Below, piece after piece: positions 25,704 through 34,891 of a stretch of DNA of 64,000 bases. The DNA lies in assembly GCF_000959725.1 (NCBI RefSeq), contig NZ_CP009323.1, forward strand, positions 2,294,001 through 2,358,000, written 5' to 3'. The position numbers and the translations under genes were made by a program. The notes below the pieces were generated by a model, which saw nothing but the letters and a program-made list of their open reading frames with translations, ran no database searches and was not told where the DNA came from. Numbering within the stretch: the stretch's first letter is position 1; every line of letters starts with the position of its first letter. This DNA is from Burkholderia gladioli (GTDB taxonomy: Bacteria; Pseudomonadota; Gammaproteobacteria; Burkholderiales; Burkholderiaceae).

Positions 25704-26675
25704 TCACTGCAGGCCGGTGGCCACCTCGCTGCGCTCGCCGATCGCGTCGTGCACGTAGCCGTAGCGGCCGTTCGAGCGCGCGCCGAAATGGTAGAGCGCG
25801 TGCTCGACGAAGCTGCGCGTGCGCGCCGGCACGAACTGGCGGTTCGGATAGACCACCGCGAGCTGCGCGTCGGTATCGTCGATCCGGTAGTCGGCCAGCA
25901 GGCGAACCAGCTCGCCGCGCGAGATCGCGTCGGCCACGAAGCTCTCGGGCAGGATCGCGATGCCGGAGCCGGCCATCACGGCGGCGCGCACCAGCCAGGC
26001 GTCGTTGATGGTGTAGGCCGGCTGCAGCGTGACCAGGTGCGCGAAGCGGCCCGCGTCGACGAAGCGCCAGGCGAAACCATGCGAGTCGAGCGGCAGGGTG
26101 ACCGCGGCGTGGCGCGCGAGCTCGTCCGGGCGATGCGGCTCGCCGCGCTGCTCGATGTAGGCCGGCGAGGCGACCGCGACGAACGGATCGGGGGCGAGCG
26201 CGTGGCTGACCAGCGCCGCGCCGTCCTCGATCTTGCGCCCGGCGATGATGGCCGCGTCGTAGGCGGTGTCGAGCCCGTCGATCGGGCCGTCGGCGACGGT
26301 CAGTTGCACGCGCACCTTGGGGTACTGGCGGCGGAAGCCGTCGACCAGCGGCGTGAGTCGCTGCGGCGACAGCGAGCCCGACACCACGATCCGCAAGGTG
26401 CCGACCGGCTCGCGAATGGTATGCGCGACCGAGGCCTCGAGATGATCGAATTCCTCGAGCAGGGCGCGGCAACCGTCGAGATAGCGGGTACCCGCCTCGG
26501 TCAGCGACAGATTGCGCGTGGTGCGATGGATCAGGCGAGTGTTCAGATGCGTTTCCAGCATCGCAATCGACCGCGTGACGAGTGCGTTCGACACGCCGAG
26601 CTTGCGCGCGGCCTGCCGGAAACTCTGCAGTTCGGCGACGCAGACGAACACCCTCATGGTTTGTATCTGGTTCAT
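25704..26675 (-). CDS. LysR-family transcriptional regulator
   Basis: 323 residues. HTH about 5-64 (MRVFVCVAELQSFRQAARKLGVSNALVTRSIAMLE), LysR effector domain about 90-300 with a TLRIVVSGSLSP start. This is the common 'NQIQTM' group of LysR regulators. Start at 26675 (MNQIQTM). It has its own long upstream region and no divergent gene close by, so the target is unclear. Confidence 0.92.
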   Translation of the reverse strand: MNQIQTMRVFVCVAELQSFRQAARKLGVSNALVTRSIAMLETHLNTRLIHRTTRNLSLTEAGTRYLDGCRALLEEFDHLEASVAHTIREPVGTLRIVVSGSLSPQRLTPLVDGFRRQYPKVRVQLTVADGPIDGLDTAYDAAIIAGRKIEDGAALVSHALAPDPFVAVASPAYIEQRGEPHRPDELARHAAVTLPLDSHGFAWRFVDAGRFAHLVTLQPAYTINDAWLVRAAVMAGSGIAILPESFVADAISRGELVRLLADYRIDDTDAQLAVVYPNRQFVPARTRSFVEHALYHFGARSNGRYGYVHDAIGERSEVATGLQ

Positions 26676-27414
26676 AGCTTGTCGGCCCGTTCGATGATTT
26701 TGCTTGTGTAATTGCCGTGTTGCGAGCACCCGTCGAACGCTGTCGGATCAGCTTCGGGTCGGAATTATGTAATACCCACGGCGCGGTAAATTGTTCAATA
26801 AAATCGGGAAGCCAGTCAACCGATTAATGAGAGGATTTAGCCTGTATTTTTAACAGGTTTGATCAAGTGAAACGCGGTTTCGAAATCCGAATGAGTGCTT
26901 TATCGCCTTGTCTGGCGGGCTGTTGCGGGAAATTCCAGGGATTTTGAGGGGGCTTGGAGAATTTTGGATTTTTGTGATGCCGCGAATGTCGAGGATGCGC
27001 AATTCCGAATGAGGTGGCACGCAAAAGAATCAAGCGGGTCCTTCGCGGATCGATGACGCCAGGTAAATAAATGAGTCGGCACCCATTTCGATAATCGGGA
27101 ATCGGTACCTTGGCGCGCGAACGCACCGGCGCGGGGCGCGCCGAGCCGCGCGCGGCGGGGCTGCCGGCCGATCGGCCCGGCTCGGCGCGCCCCGCGCGCG
27201 GCGCCGCGTGGATTCGCGCCATGCATACGCAGGCATTCGCGGTGCGCATGATGGTCCTGCATCGATTGCATGAAGCCGGCCGGCGCCTCGCCCGCCGCGC
27301 GCCCGGAAACGGCGCGCGCCGGCACGGGGCTTGCACGCGGGCCCGGTTCGCGGAATGATCGAAGGTTCCGGCGCGCCTGCGCCATGTTTCCCTCGTTCCC
27401 GCCGCTCAACGCCC
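26676..27414. other. Long intergenic region with large hairpin
   Basis: About 740 bp. The left half (26700-27060) is clearly AT-richer than the surroundings; the right half is very GC-rich. Open frames on the minus strand (27030-27410) are Arg/Ala-rich and look like shadows. The one strong feature is the inverted repeat at 27129-27197. It should hold the LysR and aminotransferase promoters. Confidence 0.5.
27129..27197. repeat. 20-bp perfect inverted repeat (long GC-rich hairpin)
   Basis: 27129-27148 and 27178-27197 are perfectly complementary over 20 bp and enclose a 29-nt loop that itself contains the palindrome GGCCGATCGGCC. There is no T run. It is 220 bp upstream of the PucG-like gene. 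It could be a 5' leader structure, a protein site or a repeat; the function is unknown. Confidence 0.7.
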
Positions 27415-28626
27415 ATGTCCCATAACGATTACTCGCCGATTCCCTGCCCCGTGGTGGTCCCGCTCGACGCGATCCTGCCCGAGGAACCGCTCCTGATGAT
27501 GGGGGCCGGCCCCGTGCCGATCCCGGCCGCGGTCGCCAAGGCGAACGCGATCGTGATCAACCACCTCGGCGCGACCATGTCGAAGATCATCGAACAGGTC
27601 AAGGAGATGGCGCGCTACGTGTTCCAGACGCGCTCCAAGTGGGTGCTCGGCGTGGCCGGCCCAGGCTCCGCCGCGATGGAGATGGCGATCTCGAACCTGG
27701 CGTGGCGCGGCACGCGCGTGCTGTCGATCCGCAACGGCTTCTTCAGCGCGCGGATGGCCGAGATGGCCACCCGCATCGGCGCCGAGGTCAGCTACCTTGA
27801 CGTGCCCGACCGTGAGGCCGCGAGCCTCGAGGCGGTGGCCGAGGCGATCGCGCGCGAGCGGCCCGAGATCGTCACCATCGTCCACGGCGAGACCTCGAAC
27901 ACGGTCTGGAACAGCCAGTTGAAGGAGATCGCGGCGCTGGCCAAGGCGGCCGGCGCGCTGGTGGTGGTGGACGCGGTCTGCACGCTGTCGACCATGCCGC
28001 TCGAGATGGATGCCTGGGGCATCGACGCGGTGATCACGGGCGGCCAGAAGGGGCTGTCCTCGATTCCCGGCGTGTCGCTGGTGGCCTTCTCCGAGGACGC
28101 CTGGGAACGCACCAAGCAGCGCCCCGAGCTGAACGCGCACTGGTGCCTCGACATGTCGCTGGCCGAAAACTTCTGGCACAAGGCCGGTTATCACTACACC
28201 GCGCCGGTCTCGGGTGTGCTGGCGCTGCACGAGGCGCTGCGCCTGGTCTGCCAGGAAACCCTGGAAAGCCGCTACGCGCGCCACCAGCGCTGCTCGCTGG
28301 CGCTGCAGGCGGGCGTCACCGCGCTGGGGCTCGAACTCTACGCGCCCGAAGCCTGCCGGCTCAATTCGGTGGTCGGCATCCGCGCCCCGGAAGGGCTCAC
28401 GCCGAGCCTGATCTGCGGCCATATCTCCAAGCAGTACCAGGTTGAGATCTCCGGCTCGTTCGGGCCGCCAATCGTGCGGATCGGCCAGATGGGCGAGCAG
28501 TGCCGCGAACACAACCTGTTCCGCACGCTGCATGCGTTCGGGCGCACCATGGTCGACCTGAAGGTGCCGGTGGACCTGTCGGGCGGCGTCGCCGCGCTGG
28601 AGCAGGCGCTGTCGAACCGCCTGTAA
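27415..28626 (+). CDS. PucG-like (S)-ureidoglycine/alanine-glyoxylate aminotransferase
   Basis: 403 residues, fold-type I PLP enzyme of class V. The PLP Lys is K212 in ITGGQKGLSSIPGVSL, and LLMMGAGPVPIPAAV near 25 is the family start. PucG uses ureidoglycine and glyoxylate at the end of purine breakdown; alanine- or serine-glyoxylate transaminases are close relatives. The xdhABC genes 1.6 kb downstream favour a purine role. No strong ribosome site is visible. Start at 27415 because the residues before it are not family-like. Confidence 0.83.
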   Translation: MSHNDYSPIPCPVVVPLDAILPEEPLLMMGAGPVPIPAAVAKANAIVINHLGATMSKIIEQVKEMARYVFQTRSKWVLGVAGPGSAAMEMAISNLAWRGTRVLSIRNGFFSARMAEMATRIGAEVSYLDVPDREAASLEAVAEAIARERPEIVTIVHGETSNTVWNSQLKEIAALAKAAGALVVVDAVCTLSTMPLEMDAWGIDAVITGGQKGLSSIPGVSLVAFSEDAWERTKQRPELNAHWCLDMSLAENFWHKAGYHYTAPVSGVLALHEALRLVCQETLESRYARHQRCSLALQAGVTALGLELYAPEACRLNSVVGIRAPEGLTPSLICGHISKQYQVEISGSFGPPIVRIGQMGEQCREHNLFRTLHAFGRTMVDLKVPVDLSGGVAALEQALSNRL

Positions 28627-28692
28627 GCCATGACCGGCGCCGGCGCCTGCGCCTGCGGTAAAGGGAGCGGCGCCTGCCGTCCCGCGCACCGA

Positions 28693-28730
28693 TAAAAAAA
28701 ACGGCGGCGAGCCCTCGGGGCCGCCGCCGT
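28693..28730 (-). terminator. Rho-independent terminator of the MFS gene
   Basis: On the minus strand a 9-bp stem ACGGCGGCG/CGCCGCCGT (plus four inner pairs) is followed by a run of eight T. It ends 8 bp after the MFS stop. Confidence 0.88.
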
Positions 28731-28737
28731 CGCCGCG

Positions 28738-29955
28738 TCAGGCGGTGGCGCCGGTTCGTGCGCCGGGACGCGCCTGCCGCTGGTAGAGCAGGATCGACAG
28801 CGCCACGCCGGCCGCCGAGGCCACCGCCGCGAACAGGAATACCTGCGGATAGCCGAATTCGCCGGCCACGTAGCCCGCCAGCGGCCCCGTCACGCCCAGC
28901 GAGAGGTCGAGGAACACCGAATAGGCCGACAGCGCCGCGCCGCGGCTGGCCGGCGGCACCAGGGCCACGGCCTCGACGCCGAGCGCCGGGAAGATCAGCG
29001 CGAAACCGAAGCCGGTCAGCGCGGCGCCGGCCAGCGCGACGTGCGGCACCGGGGCCAGCCAGAGCAGCAGCAGGCCCAGGCACTCGACCACGAAGGAGAC
29101 GATCGCCACCCGGAAGCCGCCGTAATTCTTGATGGTGTTGGCGAACAGCAGGCGCGAGCCGATGAACAGCAGGCCGAACACGGTCAGCGACAGCGCCGCG
29201 TTGGGCCAGTGGCGCGCCGCGTAGTAGAGCGCGATGAAGGTCGAGATCGAGCCGAAGCCGGCCGAGCCGAGCGCCAGGCCGATGCCGTGCGGCAGCACGC
29301 GCGTGAACACGCTGGCATAGGACATGCGCTCGCCGTGCACCACCGGCACCGGCGCCAGGCGCAACGCGAACCAGTAGCCGAGCGCGGCCAGCGCCAGCAT
29401 CAGCACGCCGAGCAGGGCCGCGTTGAGCGTATGCGCGATCGCCACGCCCAGCGGCGCGCCGATCGCCAGCGCGCCGTAGGTGGCGATGCCGTTCCAGGAG
29501 ATCACGCGCGCGTTGTTGCTGACGCCGACGCGGCCGATGCCCCACAGGATCGCGCCGGTGCCCACCAGGCTCTCGCCGACGCCGAGCACTAGGCGGCTGG
29601 CCACCAGCAGCACCAGGCTCACCGCCGGCCAGTGCGCGAACAGCAGCGCCACCAGCAGCAGCGCGCCGCTCGCGCCGCAGCCGAGCAGGCCGCGCAGCAC
29701 CGTGCGCTTCGGGCCCAGCGTGTCCGCGCAGCGTCCCGCCAGCGGCCGCGAGGCCAGCGTCGCCAGGTACTGCACGCTGATCGCCGCGCCCGCGATCACC
29801 GCCGACAAGCCCAGCTCCTCGTGCACGAAGCCCGGCAGGACCGCCAGCGGCAGGCCGATCGTCAGGTAGCAGACGAAGGTGAAGGAGACGACGGACAGGA
29901 TCTGCAGCATCGTCGAGGCGCCGCTGCGCGGGGTCGAAGCAGAATCGGATGACAT
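28738..29955 (-). CDS. MFS transporter, YhhS-like
   Basis: 405 residues, 12 predicted helices. The loop 2-3 motif is [18 protein letters not shown], and the order of segments resembles the YhhS/YfcJ permeases (UPF0226-type). Divergent from xdhA across 290 bp. A role in purine or urate export/import is possible by context only. Start at 29955. Confidence 0.8.
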   Translation of the reverse strand: MSSDSASTPRSGASTMLQILSVVSFTFVCYLTIGLPLAVLPGFVHEELGLSAVIAGAAISVQYLATLASRPLAGRCADTLGPKRTVLRGLLGCGASGALLLVALLFAHWPAVSLVLLVASRLVLGVGESLVGTGAILWGIGRVGVSNNARVISWNGIATYGALAIGAPLGVAIAHTLNAALLGVLMLALAALGYWFALRLAPVPVVHGERMSYASVFTRVLPHGIGLALGSAGFGSISTFIALYYAARHWPNAALSLTVFGLLFIGSRLLFANTIKNYGGFRVAIVSFVVECLGLLLLWLAPVPHVALAGAALTGFGFALIFPALGVEAVALVPPASRGAALSAYSVFLDLSLGVTGPLAGYVAGEFGYPQVFLFAAVASAAGVALSILLYQRQARPGARTGATA

Positions 29956-30245
29956 GTGGGTGGAATCCAGCGGGGAGGGACAGAACAGCGTGTCCGTAGA
30001 AACCCGAATTGTTGCATGGAACCGATCCCGGCGCATGGACCGCTTAGTTACGTCCGTCCCGGCTGTGGCGCGATCGCTGCGTCCCGATATTGGCGCGACA
30101 GTATGAGCCGCATGCGTGTCGCGCTATGGGTTGCGAATTTCGGCGGTGATAGCTTGCGGGGCATAGACTCGGCAATGGCGCCACCGCCTTGCGGCCCGGC
30201 CCGGGCCGCCCGAGATTCCCCGCGATTCCAACCCAGCGACACCCG

Positions 30246-31778
30246 ATGAGCCAGCCGATCCGTTTCTATCATCGCCAGGCGATCCGCGAAGTCAGCGGCG
30301 CCGACGTGACCCGCACCGTCCTGCAGTACCTGCGCGAGGATGCGCATTGCACCGGCACCAAGGAGGGCTGCGCCGAAGGCGACTGCGGCGCCTGCACCGT
30401 GGTGGTCGGCGAGCTGAACGCCGCCGGCGGCGTCGAATTCAAGGCCGTCAACGCCTGCATCCAGTTCCTGCCCACCCTCGACGGCCGCGCGCTCTACACC
30501 GTCGAGGACCTGCGCCAGCCCGACGGCTCGCTGCACCCGGTGCAGCAGGCGATGGTCGATTGCCACGGCTCGCAATGCGGCTTCTGCACGCCCGGCTTCG
30601 TGATGTCGATGTGGGCGCTCTACGAGAAGCACGGCGGCACGGCGCGTGGCTGCGGGGCTGCCGATGGCGCTTGCGCGGCGCCCACGCGCACCGAGATCGC
30701 CGACGCGCTGACCGGCAACCTGTGCCGCTGCACCGGCTATCGGCCGATCGTCGATGCCGCCGAGCGCATGTTCGAGATGGCATCGCCCGCCGCGCCCGTC
30801 GACGAGGTCGCGCTGGCGCGCACGCTGGCCACGCTGCGCCGCGACGACACCTTCCACTACGAGCACGCCGGCCGCAGCTTCGACGCGCCGCGCGAGCTCG
30901 ACGCGCTGGCCGCGCTGCGCGCCGCCAGGCCCGAGGCGCGCCTGCTGGCCGGCAGCACCGACATCGGCCTGTGGGTCACCAAGCAATTGCGCGACATCGG
31001 CGACGTGATCTACCTCGGGCAGGTGGCCGAGTTGCGCCGGCTGGAGGCACGCGACGGCTGGCTGGAGATCGGCGCCGGGGTGAGCGTCGAGCAGGCCTAT
31101 GCCGCGCTCGCCGGGCACTATCCCGAACTGACCGAGATGTGGAAGCGCTTCGCCTCGCTGCCGATCCGCAATGCCGGCACGCTGGGCGGCAACGTCGCCA
31201 ACGGCTCGCCGATCGGCGACTCGATGCCGGGCCTGATCGCGCTCGGCGCGCGGGTGGTGCTGCGCGGGTCCGAGGCCTCGCGCGAGCTGGCGCTGGAGGA
31301 CTTCTACCTCGCCTACCAGAAGAAGGACATGGCCGCCGACGAGTTCGTCGCCGCGCTGCGCGTGCCGCTGCGCACCGGCGAGCGCGAGCGGCTGCGGTTC
31401 CGCACCTACAAGCTCTCGAAGCGCTTCGACTCGGACATCTCGGCGGTCTGCGCGGCCTTCGCCTTCATCGCCGACGGCGAGACCATCCGCGAGCCGCGCA
31501 TCGCCTTCGGCGGCATGGCCGCCACGCCCAAGCGCGCCGGCCACGTGGAGGCGGTGCTGGACGGCGCGCTCTGGCACGAGGCCAGCGCCCAGGCCGCGAT
31601 GCAGGCCTTCGAACGCGATTACGCGCCGCTGTCCGACATGCGCGCCACCAACAGCTACCGGCTCGAGGCCGCCCGCAACCTGCTCTACCGCTTCTGGCTG
31701 GAGACGCGCCCGGACGCGCCGCTCGCGCCCGAGGCGCTGAACGTGCGCTGCGTGGCCGCCACGCCGGCCGGCGCCTGA
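30246..31778 (+). CDS. xdhA: Xanthine dehydrogenase small subunit
   Basis: 510 residues. N-terminal plant-type 2Fe-2S domain (CAEGDCGACTVV at about 42-53), second 2Fe-2S domain (CGFCTPGF near 112 and CRCTGY near 162), then an FAD-binding domain (about 200-375) and CO-dehydrogenase-flavoprotein C-terminal domain. Passes electrons from the molybdenum subunit to NAD during xanthine or hypoxanthine oxidation. Start at 30246 fits the family N-terminus FYHRQAIREV. First gene of xdhABC. Confidence 0.96.
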   Translation: MSQPIRFYHRQAIREVSGADVTRTVLQYLREDAHCTGTKEGCAEGDCGACTVVVGELNAAGGVEFKAVNACIQFLPTLDGRALYTVEDLRQPDGSLHPVQQAMVDCHGSQCGFCTPGFVMSMWALYEKHGGTARGCGAADGACAAPTRTEIADALTGNLCRCTGYRPIVDAAERMFEMASPAAPVDEVALARTLATLRRDDTFHYEHAGRSFDAPRELDALAALRAARPEARLLAGSTDIGLWVTKQLRDIGDVIYLGQVAELRRLEARDGWLEIGAGVSVEQAYAALAGHYPELTEMWKRFASLPIRNAGTLGGNVANGSPIGDSMPGLIALGARVVLRGSEASRELALEDFYLAYQKKDMAADEFVAALRVPLRTGERERLRFRTYKLSKRFDSDISAVCAAFAFIADGETIREPRIAFGGMAATPKRAGHVEAVLDGALWHEASAQAAMQAFERDYAPLSDMRATNSYRLEAARNLLYRFWLETRPDAPLAPEALNVRCVAATPAGA

Positions 31779-31802
31779 GCCCGAGGATACGGAGACTTCA
31801 TC

Positions 31803-34163
31803 ATGAATCAGCAAGCCGAACCGTTCCTGCAGGATCTCGATTTCCGCCAGGTCCATGTCTCGCGTCCGCATGAATCCGCGCACCTGCACGTGAGCGGACG
31901 CGCCACCTATACCGACGACATCCCGGTCGCCGCCGGCACCCTGCATGCCGCGCTCGGGCTCAGCAGCCAGGCCCACGCGCGCATCGTCTCGACCGACCTG
32001 GAGGCGGTGCGCGCCACCCCGGGCGTGGTGGCGGTATTCACCGCCGACGACATCCCCGGCGTCAACGACTGCGGCCCGATCCTGCACGACGACCCGGTGC
32101 TGGCCGACGGCCTGGTGCAGTTCGTCGGCCAGCCGATCTTCATCGTGGTCGCCACCTCGCACGAGGTGGCGCGGCTCGCCGCGCGGCGCGGCAAGATCGA
32201 ATACGAGGCGCTGCCGGCGATCCTCACCGCGCAGGAGGCGCGCGCCGCGCAGTCCTACGTGCTGCCGCCGATGCGCCTGGCGCGCGGCGATGCCGCCGCG
32301 AGGGCCGCCGCGGCCGCCTTCCACGACGCCGGCGAGATGACGCTGGGCGGCCAGGAGCAGTTCTACCTGGAAGGCCAGATCGCCTACGCGGTGCCCAAGG
32401 ACGACGACGGCATGCACGTGCACTGCTCGACCCAGCACCCCAGCGAGATGCAGCACCTGGTGGCTCACGTGCTCGGCGTGGCCTCGCACAACGTGCTGGT
32501 GGAATGCCGGCGCATGGGCGGCGGCTTCGGCGGCAAGGAATCGCAGTCGGGCATCTTCGCCTGCTGCGCGGCGGTGGCGGCCTGGAAGCTGCTGTGCCCG
32601 GTCAAGCTGCGTCCCGACCGCGACGACGACATGATGATCACCGGCAAGCGGCACGACTTCCATTACCGCTACGAGGTCGGCTACGACGCGAACGGGCGCA
32701 TCGACGGCGTGTCGGTCGACATGACCTCGCGCTGCGGCTTCTCGGCCGACCTGTCGGGCCCGGTGATGACGCGCGCGGTCTGCCATTTCGACAATGCCTA
32801 CTGGCTGCCCGACGTGACGATCGCCGGCCATTGCGGCAGGACCAACACGCAGTCGAACACCGCGTTCCGCGGCTTCGGCGGCCCGCAGGGCGCGTTCGCG
32901 ATCGAGTACATCATCGACAACGTGGCGCGCTCGCTGGATCTCGATCCGCTCGACGTGCGCTACCGGAACCTCTACGGCAAGGACGCCGACAACGTCACGC
33001 CCTACGGGCAGACCATCGAGGACAACGTGCTGCACGAGCTGCTCGGCGAGCTCGAGGCGACCAGCGGCTATCGCGCGCGCCGCGCCGCGGTGCGCGAGTT
33101 CAACGCGGCCAACACGGTGCTGAAGAAGGGCATCGCGATCACGCCGGTCAAGTTCGGGATCGCCTTCAACGTCGCGCACTTCAACCAGGCCGGCGCGCTG
33201 GTGCATATCTATACCGACGGCTCGATCCTGGTGAACCATGGCGGCACCGAGATGGGCCAGGGGCTCAACACCAAGGTCGCGCAGGTGGTGGCGCATGAGC
33301 TCGGCGTCGCGTTCGGCCGGGTGCGGGTGAGCGCCACCGATACCAGCAAGGTCGCCAATACCTCGGCCACCGCCGCCTCGACCGGCTCGGACCTGAACGG
33401 CAAGGCCGCCCAGGATGCCGCGCGCCAGTTGCGCGAACGGCTGGCGAGCTTCGCCGCCGAGAAGCTCGGCGAGGGCCGGCTGGCCGCCTCGGAGGTGCGC
33501 TTCGTCAACGACACCGTCTGGCTCGGCGACACCGCGCTGCCGTTCGGCGAGGTGGTGGCCAAGGCCTACCTGGCGCGCGTGCAGCTGTGGTCCGACGGCT
33601 TCTACGCCACGCCCAAGCTGTACTGGGACCAGGCGAAGCTGCAGGGGCGGCCGTTCTTCTACTACGCCTACGGCGCGGCCGTCAGCGAGGTGGTGATCGA
33701 CACGCTGACCGGCGAGATGCGGGTGCTGCGCGTCGATGCGCTGCACGACGTGGGCGCCTCGCTGAACCCGGCGCTCGACAAGGGGCAGGTGGAGGGCGCC
33801 TTCATCCAGGGCATGGGCTGGCTGACCACCGAGGAGCTGTGGTGGAACGCGGGCGGCAAGCTGATGACGCATGCCCCCTCGACCTACAAGATCCCGACCG
33901 TCAACGACACGCCGCCCGAGTTCAAGGTCGAGCTGTTCCGCAACCGCAACGTCGAGGACAGCATCCACCGCTCCAAGGCGGTCGGCGAGCCGCCGCTGCT
34001 GCTGCCGTTCTCGGTGTTCTTCGCGGTGCGCGACGCGGTGGCGGCGGTCGGCGACTATCGCGTGCAGCCGCCGCTGAACGCGCCGGCCACCGGCGAGGCG
34101 ATCCTCAAGGCGGTGCAGGCGGTGCGTGCCGCGCGCATCGAGGCCGAGGGGGCGCGCACATGA
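31803..34163 (+). CDS. xdhB: Xanthine dehydrogenase molybdopterin-binding subunit
   Basis: 786 residues. Molybdenum-cofactor motifs: GGGFGGKES (near 239), TAFRGFGGPQG (near 355), and the catalytic Glu in KAVGEPPLLLPF (near 725). It oxidises hypoxanthine and xanthine to urate. It starts 24 bp after xdhA and overlaps xdhC by 4 nt. Confidence 0.97.
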   Translation: MNQQAEPFLQDLDFRQVHVSRPHESAHLHVSGRATYTDDIPVAAGTLHAALGLSSQAHARIVSTDLEAVRATPGVVAVFTADDIPGVNDCGPILHDDPVLADGLVQFVGQPIFIVVATSHEVARLAARRGKIEYEALPAILTAQEARAAQSYVLPPMRLARGDAAARAAAAAFHDAGEMTLGGQEQFYLEGQIAYAVPKDDDGMHVHCSTQHPSEMQHLVAHVLGVASHNVLVECRRMGGGFGGKESQSGIFACCAAVAAWKLLCPVKLRPDRDDDMMITGKRHDFHYRYEVGYDANGRIDGVSVDMTSRCGFSADLSGPVMTRAVCHFDNAYWLPDVTIAGHCGRTNTQSNTAFRGFGGPQGAFAIEYIIDNVARSLDLDPLDVRYRNLYGKDADNVTPYGQTIEDNVLHELLGELEATSGYRARRAAVREFNAANTVLKKGIAITPVKFGIAFNVAHFNQAGALVHIYTDGSILVNHGGTEMGQGLNTKVAQVVAHELGVAFGRVRVSATDTSKVANTSATAASTGSDLNGKAAQDAARQLRERLASFAAEKLGEGRLAASEVRFVNDTVWLGDTALPFGEVVAKAYLARVQLWSDGFYATPKLYWDQAKLQGRPFFYYAYGAAVSEVVIDTLTGEMRVLRVDALHDVGASLNPALDKGQVEGAFIQGMGWLTTEELWWNAGGKLMTHAPSTYKIPTVNDTPPEFKVELFRNRNVEDSIHRSKAVGEPPLLLPFSVFFAVRDAVAAVGDYRVQPPLNAPATGEAILKAVQAVRAARIEAEGART

Positions 34164-34768
34164 ACCCGTCCGCTCGCCTCGCGACGCCGGCGCCGCTGGC
34201 CGGCCGGCAGCGCGGCGCGGTTGCACGCCCGGCGCCGATGCACGTGGTGCTGTTCGGCGCCGGCCATGTCGGCCATGCGCTGGTCGCGCTGCTCGCGCAC
34301 CTGCCCTGCCTGGTGCAATGGGTCGACACGCGCGACGAGTGCTTTCCCGACGAGGTGCCGCCCAACGTGCAGCCCGAGCCGACCGACACGCCTGACGCGG
34401 TGGTCGACGCGGCGCCGCCGGGCAGCTGCTTCCTGGTCATGACGCACAACCACGCGCTCGATTTCGCGCTGGCCGAGCGGATCCTGCGTCGCGACGACTT
34501 CGCCTACTTCGGCATGATCGGCTCGCGCACCAAGCGCGTGAAGTTCGAGCGGCGGCTGATCGATCGCGGCGTCGCGCCCGAGCGCGTGGCCGACATGGTC
34601 TGCCCGATCGGCGTGAACGGGATCGTCGACAAGGCGCCGCCGGCGATCGCGGTGGCGGTCTGCGCCGAGCTGCTGCAGGCCCGCAATGGCGCCGCGCGCG
34701 CCTGGCGCAAGCCGACGGCGGCCGTTCCGGCCGACTTGTCGGGTGCCTTGCTGCTCGGCGATATCTAG
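34160..34768 (+). CDS. xdhC: Xanthine dehydrogenase accessory protein XdhC, N-terminally truncated
   Basis: 202 residues against roughly 300-350 in the family. The Rossmann domain is complete (HVVLFGAGHVGHALVALL at about 28-45, MIGSRTKRVKFERRL near 119), but the N-terminal XdhC/CoxI domain with its Cys-Gly motif is missing. The first 26 residues (MNPSARLATPAPLAGRQRGA...) do not resemble any XdhC. The ATG overlaps the xdhB stop, so this is the true gene start and not a missed upstream ATG. XdhC normally binds the sulfurated cofactor and inserts it into XdhB. Whether this short form works is unknown. Confidence 0.85.
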   Translation: MNPSARLATPAPLAGRQRGAVARPAPMHVVLFGAGHVGHALVALLAHLPCLVQWVDTRDECFPDEVPPNVQPEPTDTPDAVVDAAPPGSCFLVMTHNHALDFALAERILRRDDFAYFGMIGSRTKRVKFERRLIDRGVAPERVADMVCPIGVNGIVDKAPPAIAVAVCAELLQARNGAARAWRKPTAAVPADLSGALLLGDI

Positions 34769-34891
34769 GCCGGCGCGCTCGGGCCGGCGCTTGTCATGCC
34801 GGCGCAGCCGCCCCTTTTCAAACCCGCGCATTTTCGCGAAGATAGCCGGCACCTTTTCCAGACACCGCCCCGACGGCTGCTTCCGACAACA

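Noticed and set aside
23275..25758. 827-codon plus-strand frame over the MFS and bluB genes
   Set aside because: Arg/His/Gln-rich; opposite to genes with clear motifs.
26900..27409. 169-codon minus-strand frame before the PucG-like gene
   Set aside because: No ribosome site; composition is Arg/Ala-rich in one half and random in the other; the region looks intergenic.
30048..34226. 1,392-codon minus-strand frame opposite xdhABC
   Set aside because: Wobble-position shadow of the three xdh genes; no start with a ribosome site and no motif.
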